Assembly: GCA_033105485.1 (NCBI GenBank)
Contig: CP136956.1
Coordinates: 1,054,001 to 1,118,000, forward strand
Length of the DNA: 64,000 nucleotides
Direction: 5' to 3'
Origin: LVI-A0039 sp033105485
GTDB lineage: Bacteria > Bacillota_I > Bacilli_A > UBA3375
The translations under genes were made by a program, and so were the position numbers. This document shows, piece after piece, positions 41,591 through 50,433 of this stretch (position 1 is its first letter; each line of letters opens with the position of its first letter). The notes under the pieces are model-generated. The model had not been told where the DNA came from, ran no database searches, and saw only the letters and a program-made list of their open reading frames with translations.

Positions 41591-42769
41591 TTATAACGAA
41601 CTTACCCATTCACTATTTAAGCAAATCACTTTTTGCTTACCAGGCTTAGAAATCGTCGCAATACCACTTTGTTCTAATTTTGTCATACATTTTAGAACAG
41701 TTGGGTTTGTAAGTGTAGAGTGTGCTACTAACTGCTTAGTTGTTAAAGGCTCTTTAACCAAATGAGCTTGGTATAGAATTACTAAACAAGTTTTCTCGTT
41801 TGTAGTTAATTCAAGTTGCTCTACTTTAGAACTAAACGTATCGATACGCTTACTGTTTTGAGTTAAGAACTTCTTAATGTATTCAATACTATCAATTATA
41901 TAGCAAATGAAGTTAAAGACAAAAGCAGTAAGGTCATTAATGTTTAAATCATTTGTAGTTTCTTCTACAAGAGTGTAATATTTAGTTTTGTTTTGCACTA
42001 ATGTATTCGATAAAGCAAAGACTGCTAAATCAATTTCACTATATAAGTAGTTAGCAGTTATTAGCCTATTCATAAGACCGTTGTACTTACTAAATGGTTG
42101 ATTGTACTCAAAAAGATAGTGAGCAATAGCAATCTTGATAAAGATGTTCTCAGAATCGTTATTAAGGTAGTCTAAAATACTATTCATATTATTATAAATA
42201 TCAATTTCACTATCAACACCACGAGTTGTTTTATATTGTTTACTAACACTTTTACGTAATGGTTTATTTCTAAACATTGGTCCAAGACCAGCTAAATCTC
42301 CGTTAGTTAAATACTTGTTAGTGTAATCATAATAAAGCTTTCGTAATTCAATTGAGTTATTAACAGTAAAGTTATTGTCTAGTAGTTGCTGGTGATAAGC
42401 TACTAGATCAACTTCCCTTATTTTCTTTGTACTTTGATTTAGTATTGCATTACGAACTCGCTGTTTATCAATTTTAATTCCAGCTAATTTCGTTGTTTGA
42501 ATAAGTTCTATTTCCATCATTCGGTTGGTTGTAACAGCGATTAACGGATCCGGAGTATTTCTAATTAAGTCTTTAAGTTCGTGTTTAAGTTCAGTTAACT
42601 CAAGTAACTTATAAAAAAGTTCCGGGCATTTTTGGATAGTGTACTCGTCTTCCCTCATCTTCAGAGCAACACTACCATTGTTTTTATATTGAGTTTGAAT
42701 AGCAGCAATGTCACGACTATTCATGTTAGCCAAATTTGCTTGGCTAACTATTGTTTTACTATATTCCAT
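41591..42769 (-). CDS. Degenerate Fic-like protein (paralogue of 31655-32854)
   Basis: The product is 392 residues and co-linear with the Fic protein at 31655-32854: N-terminal extension, helical core and C-terminal winged helix (TTKQLVAHSTLTNPTVLKCM). The catalytic Fic motif HPFxDGNGR is changed to NQPFSKYNGLMNR: the His, the metal-binding Asp, the Gly-Asn step and the Arg are all altered, so AMP transfer is unlikely. The autoinhibitory T-xxx-E-N is likewise TKLAGI. RBS GGAG precedes the ATG. The reading frame is fully open, so it is not a decayed pseudogene but a dead-enzyme regulator or decoy (inference). Confidence 0.75.
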   Translation of the reverse strand: MEYSKTIVSQANLANMNSRDIAAIQTQYKNNGSVALKMREDEYTIQKCPELFYKLLELTELKHELKDLIRNTPDPLIAVTTNRMMEIELIQTTKLAGIKIDKQRVRNAILNQSTKKIREVDLVAYHQQLLDNNFTVNNSIELRKLYYDYTNKYLTNGDLAGLGPMFRNKPLRKSVSKQYKTTRGVDSEIDIYNNMNSILDYLNNDSENIFIKIAIAHYLFEYNQPFSKYNGLMNRLITANYLYSEIDLAVFALSNTLVQNKTKYYTLVEETTNDLNINDLTAFVFNFICYIIDSIEYIKKFLTQNSKRIDTFSSKVEQLELTTNEKTCLVILYQAHLVKEPLTTKQLVAHSTLTNPTVLKCMTKLEQSGIATISKPGKQKVICLNSEWVSSL

Positions 42770-42884
42770 AATTCATTCTCCTAATTCTTAACTATTTTAA
42801 CACGTATAATAAGTGATATCAATTATCCATTAACAGAATAATTAATGAAAGATAAACCTAATTCATAGATCAAGGTGTTAGTGG

Positions 42885-42890
42885 TATACT
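42885..42890 (+). promoter_or_regulatory. Extended -10 before membrane protein pair
   Basis: TATACT preceded by TGG, 19 nt upstream of the ATG at 42909. Confidence 0.5.
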
Positions 42891-42908
42891 ATAAACAAGG
42901 GGAGTGTT

Positions 42909-43415
42909 ATGGAAAATGATGGATATAAAGCGATAATGATAATATTAACAGGATTTGGTGTACTCGGAACGATTATATTACTTGCAATATTACTAGCGAT
43001 ATTTAATGATATAACTGGTCATAAAATTACTTTTAATAAATACGAACAAGCAGTAGTTGCAAATGATTATGAGTATAAAAAACTTCATCCTGACTTACCA
43101 ACTGAGTGGGTATATCAAAAGGAGTTTGAGTTGACAGACACATGTGATGTAAGTAAATATGCACGCCTGTACACGTTCACTCCTGAGTATATTAACTACA
43201 CATGTGAAAGTACAGAGCAAGAAGTAACATTGAAATACTATTTAGATAGTGGGTCAATATACCTAGAAGAAGAAAATAGCTTTGATGGTAGCACAATTGA
43301 ATTAATAACTAAAGATGATAAACAAGAAATGCAGTTATTCAATGAAGAGTTCAAATCAGATGTAGATAGTGTAACAGAGCAACTACAAAGTAATTATATA
43401 GAAGGTGGTAAATAA
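42909..43415 (+). CDS. Single-span membrane protein, unknown function
   Basis: The product is 168 residues: one N-terminal membrane helix (residues about 10-32) followed by an acidic, probably extracytoplasmic domain with two Cys (CDVSKYARLYTF and NYTCEST) that could form a disulfide. RBS GGGGAG precedes the ATG. The stop overlaps the next gene (TAATG), so both proteins are likely made as a pair. No family recognised. Confidence 0.6.
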   Translation: MENDGYKAIMIILTGFGVLGTIILLAILLAIFNDITGHKITFNKYEQAVVANDYEYKKLHPDLPTEWVYQKEFELTDTCDVSKYARLYTFTPEYINYTCESTEQEVTLKYYLDSGSIYLEEENSFDGSTIELITKDDKQEMQLFNEEFKSDVDSVTEQLQSNYIEGGK

Positions 43416-43657
43416 TGAAAAGTGAACAGTCACAAGTTTTAAAAGTATTAGCAGTGGTTTATATCATTGCTTTAATAATATTGTATCTAAGTAATCTATA
43501 CACAATAGTAATGTTATTATGGCAACTGCCATTAATATGGGTTGGTCATTCAATATTTAAGAAGAGACATAATGGGAAATTGTCGAAGTATGCTTGGTTT
43601 GATTTACTGTTTTTAATAGTAACTGGAAACTTAATAATCTATGGGATTTGGCGATAA
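43415..43657 (+). CDS. Small two- to three-helix membrane protein
   Basis: The product is 80 residues, with hydrophobic segments around 11-30, 30-46 and 60-78. It overlaps the end of the preceding gene by one base, suggesting a joint function with that protein. Terminator follows. Not recognised. Confidence 0.6.
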   Translation: MKSEQSQVLKVLAVVYIIALIILYLSNLYTIVMLLWQLPLIWVGHSIFKKRHNGKLSKYAWFDLLFLIVTGNLIIYGIWR

Positions 43658-43662
43658 TAAAG

Positions 43663-43692
43663 AAGGTAACTACTAAATTTAGTAGTTACCTT
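43663..43692. terminator. Perfect 30-bp palindromic bidirectional terminator
   Basis: The 30-bp sequence is an exact palindrome (arm AAGGTAACTACTAAA), flanked by a T-run and standing between convergent genes. Confidence 0.85.
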
Positions 43693-43698
43693 TTGTAA

Positions 43699-44610
43699 TT
43701 ATAATTGAGTTTTAAATCTATTTTCGAAGTTCCCACTTATTGAAGCAGTAGAAATTACATCAATAAAGCAGTCAGGGTCGGCTTTTTTGAAAGCATTAAT
43801 TGCAAGGTCTAATTCCTCTTTATTAATAACAATCATAAGTAATGCTGCTTCAGTTTGCGAGTAACCAAGAGTTGCATTTAATTTTGTATACGTACGATCT
43901 GGTGTTGAAAGTACAATCTCACGAAGTTCATCTTCCTTTGTAGTAATTGCAAATAACGTTACCTTGTCGTGGAAGTTATAGAAATAGTCAACAGCACGAC
44001 TTTGAACGAATATTAATATAAGTAATAAAATAGCTACTTTAAAGTCATTGAATAAGATTACAGCCCAAGTAATAACAACTAAGTTAATCATTAAGTTATA
44101 TTTTCCAAATGACTTACCTTTAAATAATGCTAGGTATGTAGCGACAATATCAGTACCACCGCTTGAACCACCGTAACGGAAGATAATCCCCATCCCCATT
44201 CCTGTTAGAGTACCACCGACAACTGCCGAAAGAACTTGTGAGGCTAGAGTTAGTTGCCCATCAATGTCTAAAAGTAAACTACTCTCTGAAACTAATATAT
44301 TCATAAATAAAGGAATGAATACAAATGAACAAATAAGCGTTTTAGTAGTGAATTTCTTACCTACTTTAGTGAAGCCTAAAATTAAAGCTGGTAGGTTTAA
44401 AGCCCAATAAGCAAATGTTTGTACAGTTAAGTATTGGCTTGAAGTATTACTCCAACCAAAACTAAATATATGGTTAATAGTTTGCGCAAATTCTTGTGCA
44501 AGTCCCATTAGTCCTGCCGAGAATATGTTGGCAGTAACTATAAAGTAGTTTATCCCTAGAACGTAAATAAGTGATCCTAGAACGAGCATAAATAATGTTT
44601 TTGGCTTCAT
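43699..44610 (-). CDS. YitT family membrane protein, second copy
   Basis: The product is 303 residues with five to six membrane helices (residues about 5-205) including the RYGGSSGGTDIVATYLA motif, and a cytosolic DUF2179 domain (residues about 215-295: VTLFAITTKEDELREIVLSTPDRTYTKLNATLGYSQTE). It is a divergent paralogue of the protein at 15928-16773. RBS AAGGAG lies before the ATG. It lies 11 nt downstream of the duplicated-domain gene at 44622, so both may be one transcript. Confidence 0.88.
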   Translation of the reverse strand: MKPKTLFMLVLGSLIYVLGINYFIVTANIFSAGLMGLAQEFAQTINHIFSFGWSNTSSQYLTVQTFAYWALNLPALILGFTKVGKKFTTKTLICSFVFIPLFMNILVSESSLLLDIDGQLTLASQVLSAVVGGTLTGMGMGIIFRYGGSSGGTDIVATYLALFKGKSFGKYNLMINLVVITWAVILFNDFKVAILLLILIFVQSRAVDYFYNFHDKVTLFAITTKEDELREIVLSTPDRTYTKLNATLGYSQTEAALLMIVINKEELDLAINAFKKADPDCFIDVISTASISGNFENRFKTQL

Positions 44611-44621
44611 GTATTTCTCCT

Positions 44622-45464
44622 TTAGTTTAAGTTAATATCATCGGCCACATCAAAATCAACATCTCTAAACTCGTTTATTACACTATCTACGAATACCTTT
44701 AAGAATTGAACGTTAGCTTGTGGATCTGAGCTTTCTTTTTCAAATTCAAGGTTATTAAATAATTCGTTTTGTAAATCATGAAAGATATCAATTCGCTTTA
44801 GCCAAATTGAATATTGGTATATTTTGTTTAATAAGAACAACTCTTCAATTTTAATCTTATTACGAGTGTAAGAAGACTCAAATTTTGTCAGAGTATGGTC
44901 TATGTATTTATAAGTTAAGAATTTTAAGTTAAATTTATCGATAATAAGTAAAGTTAACTGATTGTAGTCACGTAAGTATTCTTCAATACAAATCTCTCTA
45001 ACCTCACCTATCTCATAAATCTTATTATTAAGATCAATTCGGTGACGGCTATTCTTTTTGACAACAAGTGGTGATTCAGGATACTTCAACTGAAAGTTAT
45101 CAAGAACTGTTTGTTTATAGAATAAATCGTCATTTTCAAAATTTTCGTGTTTTTCTAGTTTTGAATATAACAGATCCTGAAGTATACGTTGCTCTTCAAA
45201 ATAGTATCTCAAAGGTTGGAAGACAGCATGACGTTTGATGAATAATATTTCTTCCTCACGAATTTTTTGTTTACTGTATGAATTTTCATCATAAAGTCTT
45301 GTTTGTTCGCGATATTTTAAATTAATTCGTTTTAAATTCCAGTGTTCAATGATTGCTTCAGTAATAATTGGATTTTCTTCAACAAAGTTTTTACAAAATA
45401 CTTCTCTTACACGTTTATTGTTCATGCATCTAGTCAGTATTTTTATATTTGTAACACCACTCAT
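44622..45464 (-). CDS. Unknown protein with an internal duplication
   Basis: The product is 280 residues, rich in Lys, Glu, Tyr and Asn. Residues about 50-115 and 195-260 look like two copies of one helical unit: LKYREQTRLYDENSYSKQKI, REEEILFIK and FEEQRILQDLLYSKLE in the first, against LTYKYIDHTLTKFESSYTRN, KIEELFLLN and LKRIDIFHDLQNELFNNLE in the second. I start it at 45464, where AGGAGG lies 5-6 nt before the ATG; an in-frame ATG 75 bases upstream lacks an RBS. I do not recognise the family. It is soluble, without signal or membrane helix. Confidence 0.65.
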   Translation of the reverse strand: MSGVTNIKILTRCMNNKRVREVFCKNFVEENPIITEAIIEHWNLKRINLKYREQTRLYDENSYSKQKIREEEILFIKRHAVFQPLRYYFEEQRILQDLLYSKLEKHENFENDDLFYKQTVLDNFQLKYPESPLVVKKNSRHRIDLNNKIYEIGEVREICIEEYLRDYNQLTLLIIDKFNLKFLTYKYIDHTLTKFESSYTRNKIKIEELFLLNKIYQYSIWLKRIDIFHDLQNELFNNLEFEKESSDPQANVQFLKVFVDSVINEFRDVDFDVADDINLN

Positions 45465-45676
45465 AGTACCTCCTGTCAAATGTTTTAGCGTATTAACACA
45501 TCTTATATATATAAATTTTATCTCATTTTTAATCAACAATAAAGGGCAAAATACTAACTTTTTTAAAAAGTAACTTTTAGGGCAATTTTAAGAGTGAAAA
45601 TATTAGAATTATTAAGTGAACAATAACAATAAGGGTAATAGCAAAAATTGTCTAATTTACCATTAATTATCATAAC

Positions 45677-45704
45677 TTGGCACATATCAACTGATGTTTA
45701 CAAT
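45677..45704 (+). promoter_or_regulatory. Promoter of the antiporter gene
   Basis: -35 TTGGCA (45677-45682), 16-bp spacer, -10 TACAAT (45699-45704). Transcription would begin near 45711, giving a leader of about 120 nt to the ATG at 45832. Confidence 0.65.
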
Positions 45705-45720
45705 AAATAGTAATGAATAT

Positions 45721-45790
45721 ATAGGTGAAAGCCATGCTTGTTAATAACGCCGAAGAATGGGCCTTTTTACCACTACGGGTAGTTTTTAGA
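45721..45790 (+). ncRNA. Structured leader with two hairpin/T-run elements, possible riboswitch
   Basis: The transcript leader contains GGTGAAAGCC, then GCCGAAGAATGGGCC, followed by CTTTTT; CCAT and ATGG (45732-45735, 45757-45760) can pair. A second 5-bp hairpin ACTAC/GTAGT is followed by TTTTT (45783-45788). Two hairpins each ending in a T-run directly upstream of a cation/proton antiporter fit an ion- or metabolite-sensing attenuator. A Na+-responsive (DUF1646-type) class would suit the gene, but I cannot confirm the class by eye. Confidence 0.4.
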
Positions 45791-45831
45791 CTATATAATA
45801 TATACGTAGAAAAGCAAACTAAAGGAGTTTT

Positions 45832-47079
45832 ATGGATATTATTATATTGATTATATTATCAGTTGTAGCAATGTTAGCATTAGGACCAGTTTCTAAAGCA
45901 ACAAAAGTTCCAGTTGTTATATACTTCATGATTTTAGGTGTTATTATGGGGAGTTATGGATTAAACTTGGTTCAGTATCTACCGAGTATTAGTGTGTACT
46001 CTTCATTAGCTATTGTTATTTTATTCTTAGTTAGTGGTTATGGTTTAAATGTACCAGCAATTAAAACTAGTGGAAAGCGTACGTTTGCACTTTCATCTTT
46101 ACCAGCAATTGGTGAGGGATTAATTGCCGGAGTTATTGCATGGGTAGTATTAACTATTATTCCAGTATTTGATGAGCCATCAATTAATATGGCTGCAGTT
46201 GTAGCGATTATGCTTGTATTTGCAATGTCATCACCAGCGATTATCATTCCTTTCAACATGCAAGGAAAAGGGCGTGGGATTAATTCGCCAGCATTCGATG
46301 AATTAACAGTTGCAAGTGTTTTAGATAACTTCATTCCATTCCCAATTTGTTTAGTGTTATTAAACTTAGCATACGCAATTGAAAGTGGAGATGGTGTTAA
46401 TGTCCTAGCTATCATTGTCCAAAGTGCTGTATTAATTATTGCAATAGTTGTTGCATTCATTATTACATATTTCATTGGTAAAGGTGTTGCTAAGGCTACA
46501 GATAAAATTAACAACCCAATGACTGTTGCAATTATTGCAACATTAATTACAGTGTTAGTATACTTTATCACTGGTCCAATTGGTGCTAGTTTAGGTATCA
46601 TTATGGGATTTGGTATTGGTGTAGGATACAATGTATCAGTAAAGCAGGAAATCAAAATGCCAATGTTAGGTGCATCACAAAAGATCTATGGTCTTTTATT
46701 AATGCCGATGGTATTTATTTATGTTGGTACGCAAATTCAAATTGATCAATTACTACGTCCAGCGACAGTTATTGCATTCACAATTATTACTATTATTGCA
46801 ATTTTCTTAAAAGGATTTGTTGCCAAAGCATACCTTACAAGAAATGGATATAGTAAAGAAGAAGGTCAATATGTTGCATATGGATTTGCAGCAAAAGGTA
46901 TTATCTTAATTAATATTTCGCTTGTAATCGGCGTAGGTTTAACTAATAATGGATTAGACTACATGTTACAAATGATGTACATGCTAGCAGCAATCTCAAT
47001 TATTATTTCAGTTCCTTATTCAAGTGTTAAATTAGGTAAGCAATTAGATGTATTAGAAGAGACAAACAAAGAACAATAA
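45832..47079 (+). CDS. Cation/proton antiporter (CPA-type)
   Basis: This is a 415-residue membrane protein with 12 predicted helices. It has the CPA architecture (GPVSKATKVPVVIYFMILGVIMG at the start, LVSGYGLNVPAI in helix 3) and an interior FDELTVASVLDNFIPFP stretch where antiporters place their ion-binding acidic residue. C-terminal helices carry YVAYGFAAKGIILIN. The likely action is exchange of Na+ or K+ for H+. RBS AAAGGAG lies before the ATG. The amidohydrolase gene begins 24 nt downstream, so both are probably one transcript. Confidence 0.85.
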   Translation: MDIIILIILSVVAMLALGPVSKATKVPVVIYFMILGVIMGSYGLNLVQYLPSISVYSSLAIVILFLVSGYGLNVPAIKTSGKRTFALSSLPAIGEGLIAGVIAWVVLTIIPVFDEPSINMAAVVAIMLVFAMSSPAIIIPFNMQGKGRGINSPAFDELTVASVLDNFIPFPICLVLLNLAYAIESGDGVNVLAIIVQSAVLIIAIVVAFIITYFIGKGVAKATDKINNPMTVAIIATLITVLVYFITGPIGASLGIIMGFGIGVGYNVSVKQEIKMPMLGASQKIYGLLLMPMVFIYVGTQIQIDQLLRPATVIAFTIITIIAIFLKGFVAKAYLTRNGYSKEEGQYVAYGFAAKGIILINISLVIGVGLTNNGLDYMLQMMYMLAAISIIISVPYSSVKLGKQLDVLEETNKEQ

Positions 47080-47103
47080 ACGTTATATACAAAAGGAGAT
47101 ATC

Positions 47104-48759
47104 ATGAAAAGAATTTATTTTGGTGGAACAATCAACACATTAAATGATAACAATGATGTAGTAGAAGCAATTTTAATTGAAGATGATAAAATTGTAGCAG
47201 TTGGAACAGAAGCTGAAGTTATGGAACTTAAAGATGACTCGACAGAACTTTGTAATCTAGAAGGTAAAACAATGTTACCAGGATTCATTGATCCTCACTC
47301 TCACTTCGGTGTTCAAAGTATTTTATCAGTATTTAAATCACTTGCACCAAGCCCAATTGGTGATGTTGAAAGCATTGAACGTATGATAGAAGTTATGATC
47401 GAAGATATTGAAGCTAAAGGTTTCTCTGGAGATGAAAAATTCTATATTGCTTCAGGTTACGACCACGAGCAATTAGCAGAAGGACGTCACCCTACTAAGG
47501 ATGACTTAGACCGTATTTCAACAGAAATCCCAATAGCTGCAGTACACGCTTCACTTCACGTTGGGACTTTCAATACGAAAGCACTTGAAGTGTTAGGAAT
47601 TTCTAAAGAGGAGCCAAACCCAGCTGGGGGATTCTTCGGACGTTACGAAGGAACTAATGAAGTTAATGGTTATGCGGAAGAGATGGCTTTACAATTACAC
47701 TTAATGAAACACTTAGCTCCAGACCCATCAGAGTTAGTTAATGCTTTAAAAAGTGGTCAAGAGATCTATGCAAAAGCAGGAATCACAACTGTTCAAGATG
47801 GATTTACTAAAAATGAAGAATACCAAATGTTCAACTTCGGTAGTAACAATGGATTATTAGATTTAGACGTTCATTGTTATCCACCTGCAATTAAATCATT
47901 ACAAGAAGGAAACCACTGGATTGATGGAGAATATGGAATTAAACCATTCGATTCATTCGGAACTGCTAACAACATTCACTTCTCAGGATACAAAATTGTT
48001 TTAGATGGTTCACCACAAGCTAGAACTGCTTGGATGAGTAAGCCATATGAAGTTGTATCTGAAAGTGATGACCCTAACTACGTAGCATACCCATTCTTTG
48101 AAGATGATAGTATTGTTACTGAAGGTTTAGTTTACGCAATGGAAAGAAATGCTCCAGTTTTAGTGCACTGTAATGGTGATGCTTCAGGTGACCAATTCTT
48201 ACGTTGTTATGAAGAAGCTTTAACAAAAATCGATAATGAATATACTGCAAGACCAGTTATGATTCACTGTCAAACAATTCGTGAAGATCAAATTGATTTA
48301 ATGGCTAAGCATGGAATTATTCCTGCAATGTTCCCAATTCACACTTACTTCTGGGGAGATGTACACATTAAGAACTTTGGACGTGAACGTGCAAACAAAA
48401 TTTCTAACCAGAAATATGCATTAAGCAAAGGTTTATTACCAACATCTCACGAAGATTGTCCTGTATTACCACCAAGTACAATTTTAAGTGTTTGGTCTGC
48501 TTGTAACCGTAAAACTCGTAGTGGAGAAGTATTAGGTGAAGACTTAGTATTATCTAGATATGAAGGTTTAAGAAGTGTTACTTACAACGCTGCATACCAA
48601 TATGGTGAAGAAGAAATAAAAGGTACAATTGAAGTAGGAAAAATGTCAGACTTAGTAATTACTAATGAAGATATCTTAACTTGTTCAGATGATACATTAT
48701 TCACAGCTACAGTTTATCAAACGATTAAACGTGGTAAAGTAATCTACACTCAGCAATAG
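47104..48759 (+). CDS. YtcJ-like metal-dependent amidohydrolase
   Basis: The product is 551 residues of the amidohydrolase 3 (YtcJ/AepA) family: N-terminal composite sheet, PGFIDPHSHFG (HxH), the central YKIVLDGSPQARTAWMSKPY with the conserved DGS, VLVHCNGD, IHCQTI and SHEDCPVLPPS (Asp metal ligand). A C-terminal sheet ends VIYTQQ. Members hydrolyse amide bonds in small compounds; the substrate is not known. RBS AAAGGAG precedes the ATG. A terminator follows. Confidence 0.87.
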   Translation: MKRIYFGGTINTLNDNNDVVEAILIEDDKIVAVGTEAEVMELKDDSTELCNLEGKTMLPGFIDPHSHFGVQSILSVFKSLAPSPIGDVESIERMIEVMIEDIEAKGFSGDEKFYIASGYDHEQLAEGRHPTKDDLDRISTEIPIAAVHASLHVGTFNTKALEVLGISKEEPNPAGGFFGRYEGTNEVNGYAEEMALQLHLMKHLAPDPSELVNALKSGQEIYAKAGITTVQDGFTKNEEYQMFNFGSNNGLLDLDVHCYPPAIKSLQEGNHWIDGEYGIKPFDSFGTANNIHFSGYKIVLDGSPQARTAWMSKPYEVVSESDDPNYVAYPFFEDDSIVTEGLVYAMERNAPVLVHCNGDASGDQFLRCYEEALTKIDNEYTARPVMIHCQTIREDQIDLMAKHGIIPAMFPIHTYFWGDVHIKNFGRERANKISNQKYALSKGLLPTSHEDCPVLPPSTILSVWSACNRKTRSGEVLGEDLVLSRYEGLRSVTYNAAYQYGEEEIKGTIEVGKMSDLVITNEDILTCSDDTLFTATVYQTIKRGKVIYTQQ

Positions 48760-48771
48760 CATAAATTTAAG

Positions 48772-48810
48772 AAAACACATGAGGCAAATAGCCTTGTGTG
48801 TTTTTGTTTT
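48772..48810 (+). terminator. Terminator after amidohydrolase gene
   Basis: A stem AAACACATGAGGC/GCCTTGTGTGTTT with small loop and mismatches, followed by T-run. Confidence 0.75.
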
Positions 48811-48937
48811 AATCTACTCTTATATTAGGGGCAATATATTGCGGAAAAACGCTTAAAATAGCGGATATTATTGCAATTTTGGGTAACTTAAAATAAGTAC
48901 AATAATAGTGTAGTAAGTTATATTTAAGGAGTAGTTT

Positions 48938-50248
48938 ATGCATTTTTTTGAGCAAGTTATTAGTCAGCTATCAAGCCTGATTTGGGCAGTTTTCTTGCCT
49001 GTATTATTAATTGTTGCAATTATTATTGCAATTAAGTTCTTTGGTGGAGTAAAGAAACAAACAACAAGACCGAGTAAATTAGATCCTCGTGATATTGTTG
49101 GACCTGCCGCAATTTCAATGGGAGCAATGATCGGAACTGGTGCAATCATTGGTGTACTAGGAAGCATGATGAGTTTAGTTACCAACGGTCAAGTTTACTT
49201 TGAAGCAATTGCTGGTTGGTCAGTAATTGGTGCGTTAGTTTTAATTCCATTATGTTACATTGAAACACTTGTTTGTAAGATTACAAACATGACACCGAAA
49301 AATTATATTGCTAAATTTCTTAATCCAAAATTAGGAGCAATATATGCTTATGCATTCATTTTATTATATGTATTCGGTTTCGGTGGATTCCAAGTTCAAG
49401 GAATCAATTCAGCAATTACAATTATCGTCGAAGGTATTTTTGATATTAGTGCATCGCCATTAGCGCGTTACATAGTTTTAGTACTTCCATTAATTATTAT
49501 TGTATCTGCAATTGTTCTTGCAAAGAAACATGATGTTTTCATCAATTCAATGGCGCTAATGATTGGTGCTGCAGTTATTATGTACTTAGTGATGGTTATT
49601 ATTTTCATTGCTAAAACAAGTGACTATGTTCCTGTATACGTTGGTAACATTCTTGCCGGAATGAAAAATCCAATATCTGCCGGTATAGGATTACCAATCG
49701 GTTTTACAGTAGCAGTCCAAAGAATTACCCAAACATCAGAACCTGGTCTTGGAGCTTTAGCTATGTCATCACTAGATAGTGATAGTGAGCCAACAGCAGC
49801 TGGACTAATATCATTAATCCCAGCAATCACTACAGTTTTCATTGCAATCTTTGTTACAAGCTACATCACGTCATATGGTGTAAGTGCAGGGATCGTTGAC
49901 TTACAAGCAGGAGATAGTTTGGTTGCTTTAAAAGGTTACTTCCTAACTTGCTTCGATGTTGTTGGAATGTACGGTTTAGTTACGATTACACTATTCACTG
50001 TTTTATCTGGTATTACATCACTATTAGGTTCTTATTACTTCCTATCAGTGCTATTAGACTTCACAGAAAATCAAAACATTGCGATTTATATATCATTAAT
50101 CCTAATCGCAGGTACTCTAGCAGTATTCGGTGGATCAATTATATTCGAAGCCGTTGATCTACTAATGTTTGTTGTTACAGGTACGAACTTAATTGCAATT
50201 TTACTTTTTGCAACAAAACACTATAATCAATATAAAATTTTAGATTAA
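48938..50248 (+). CDS. Sodium:alanine/glycine symporter (AGCS family)
   Basis: This is an amino-acid symporter that uses Na+. It is 436 residues with about 11 helices. Family motifs: PAAISMGAMIGTGAIIGVLGSM (the G-rich substrate/Na+ segment normally GNxGTGNI), then PISAGIGLPIGFTVAVQRITQTSEPGLGALAMSS and TLFTVLSGITSLLGSYYF. The G-rich segment departs from the usual text, so specificity may differ. RBS AAGGAG precedes the ATG. It lies just downstream of the antiporter and amidohydrolase genes but has its own upstream region, with AT-rich direct repeats (TTGCGGA and TAGCGGA near 48839-48865). Confidence 0.82.
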   Translation: MHFFEQVISQLSSLIWAVFLPVLLIVAIIIAIKFFGGVKKQTTRPSKLDPRDIVGPAAISMGAMIGTGAIIGVLGSMMSLVTNGQVYFEAIAGWSVIGALVLIPLCYIETLVCKITNMTPKNYIAKFLNPKLGAIYAYAFILLYVFGFGGFQVQGINSAITIIVEGIFDISASPLARYIVLVLPLIIIVSAIVLAKKHDVFINSMALMIGAAVIMYLVMVIIFIAKTSDYVPVYVGNILAGMKNPISAGIGLPIGFTVAVQRITQTSEPGLGALAMSSLDSDSEPTAAGLISLIPAITTVFIAIFVTSYITSYGVSAGIVDLQAGDSLVALKGYFLTCFDVVGMYGLVTITLFTVLSGITSLLGSYYFLSVLLDFTENQNIAIYISLILIAGTLAVFGGSIIFEAVDLLMFVVTGTNLIAILLFATKHYNQYKILD

Positions 50249-50337
50249 CTTACTAACCACTAATTACATTTTGATCCTTCTATTATATATATATCTATAA
50301 GTAATTAGTTGATGAATAAATCCAAATATCCAAATAT

Positions 50338-50368
50338 AGACAGAGCATTTGCTCAGTCTTTTTTTTAA
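50338..50368 (+). terminator. Terminator after AGCS gene
   Basis: Stem AGACAGAGC/GCTCAGTCT with one A-A mismatch, ATTT loop and eight T. Confidence 0.85.
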
Positions 50369-50411
50369 TGTTACAAATCACTTAAAACGAAAAACTCGGT
50401 TTAAATGGTGT

Positions 50412-50417
50412 TACAAT
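50412..50417 (+). promoter_or_regulatory. Extended -10 of ATPase/membrane protein pair
   Basis: TACAAT preceded by TGT, 17 nt upstream of the ATG at 50434. Confidence 0.5.
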
Positions 50418-50433
50418 ATATTTAGGAGGGGAA

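Noticed and set aside
45694..45744. 16-codon frame in the antiporter leader (possible leader peptide)
   Set aside because: No ribosome site before the ATG and it starts inside the -10 of the predicted promoter.
46038..46655. 205-codon antisense frame in the antiporter gene
   Set aside because: Same mirror effect of a hydrophobic gene; no RBS and no recognisable protein features.
48839..48865. TTGCGGA/TAGCGGA repeat considered as a catabolite-response (cre) site
   Set aside because: It does not match the cre consensus and no CcpA-type evidence is available.
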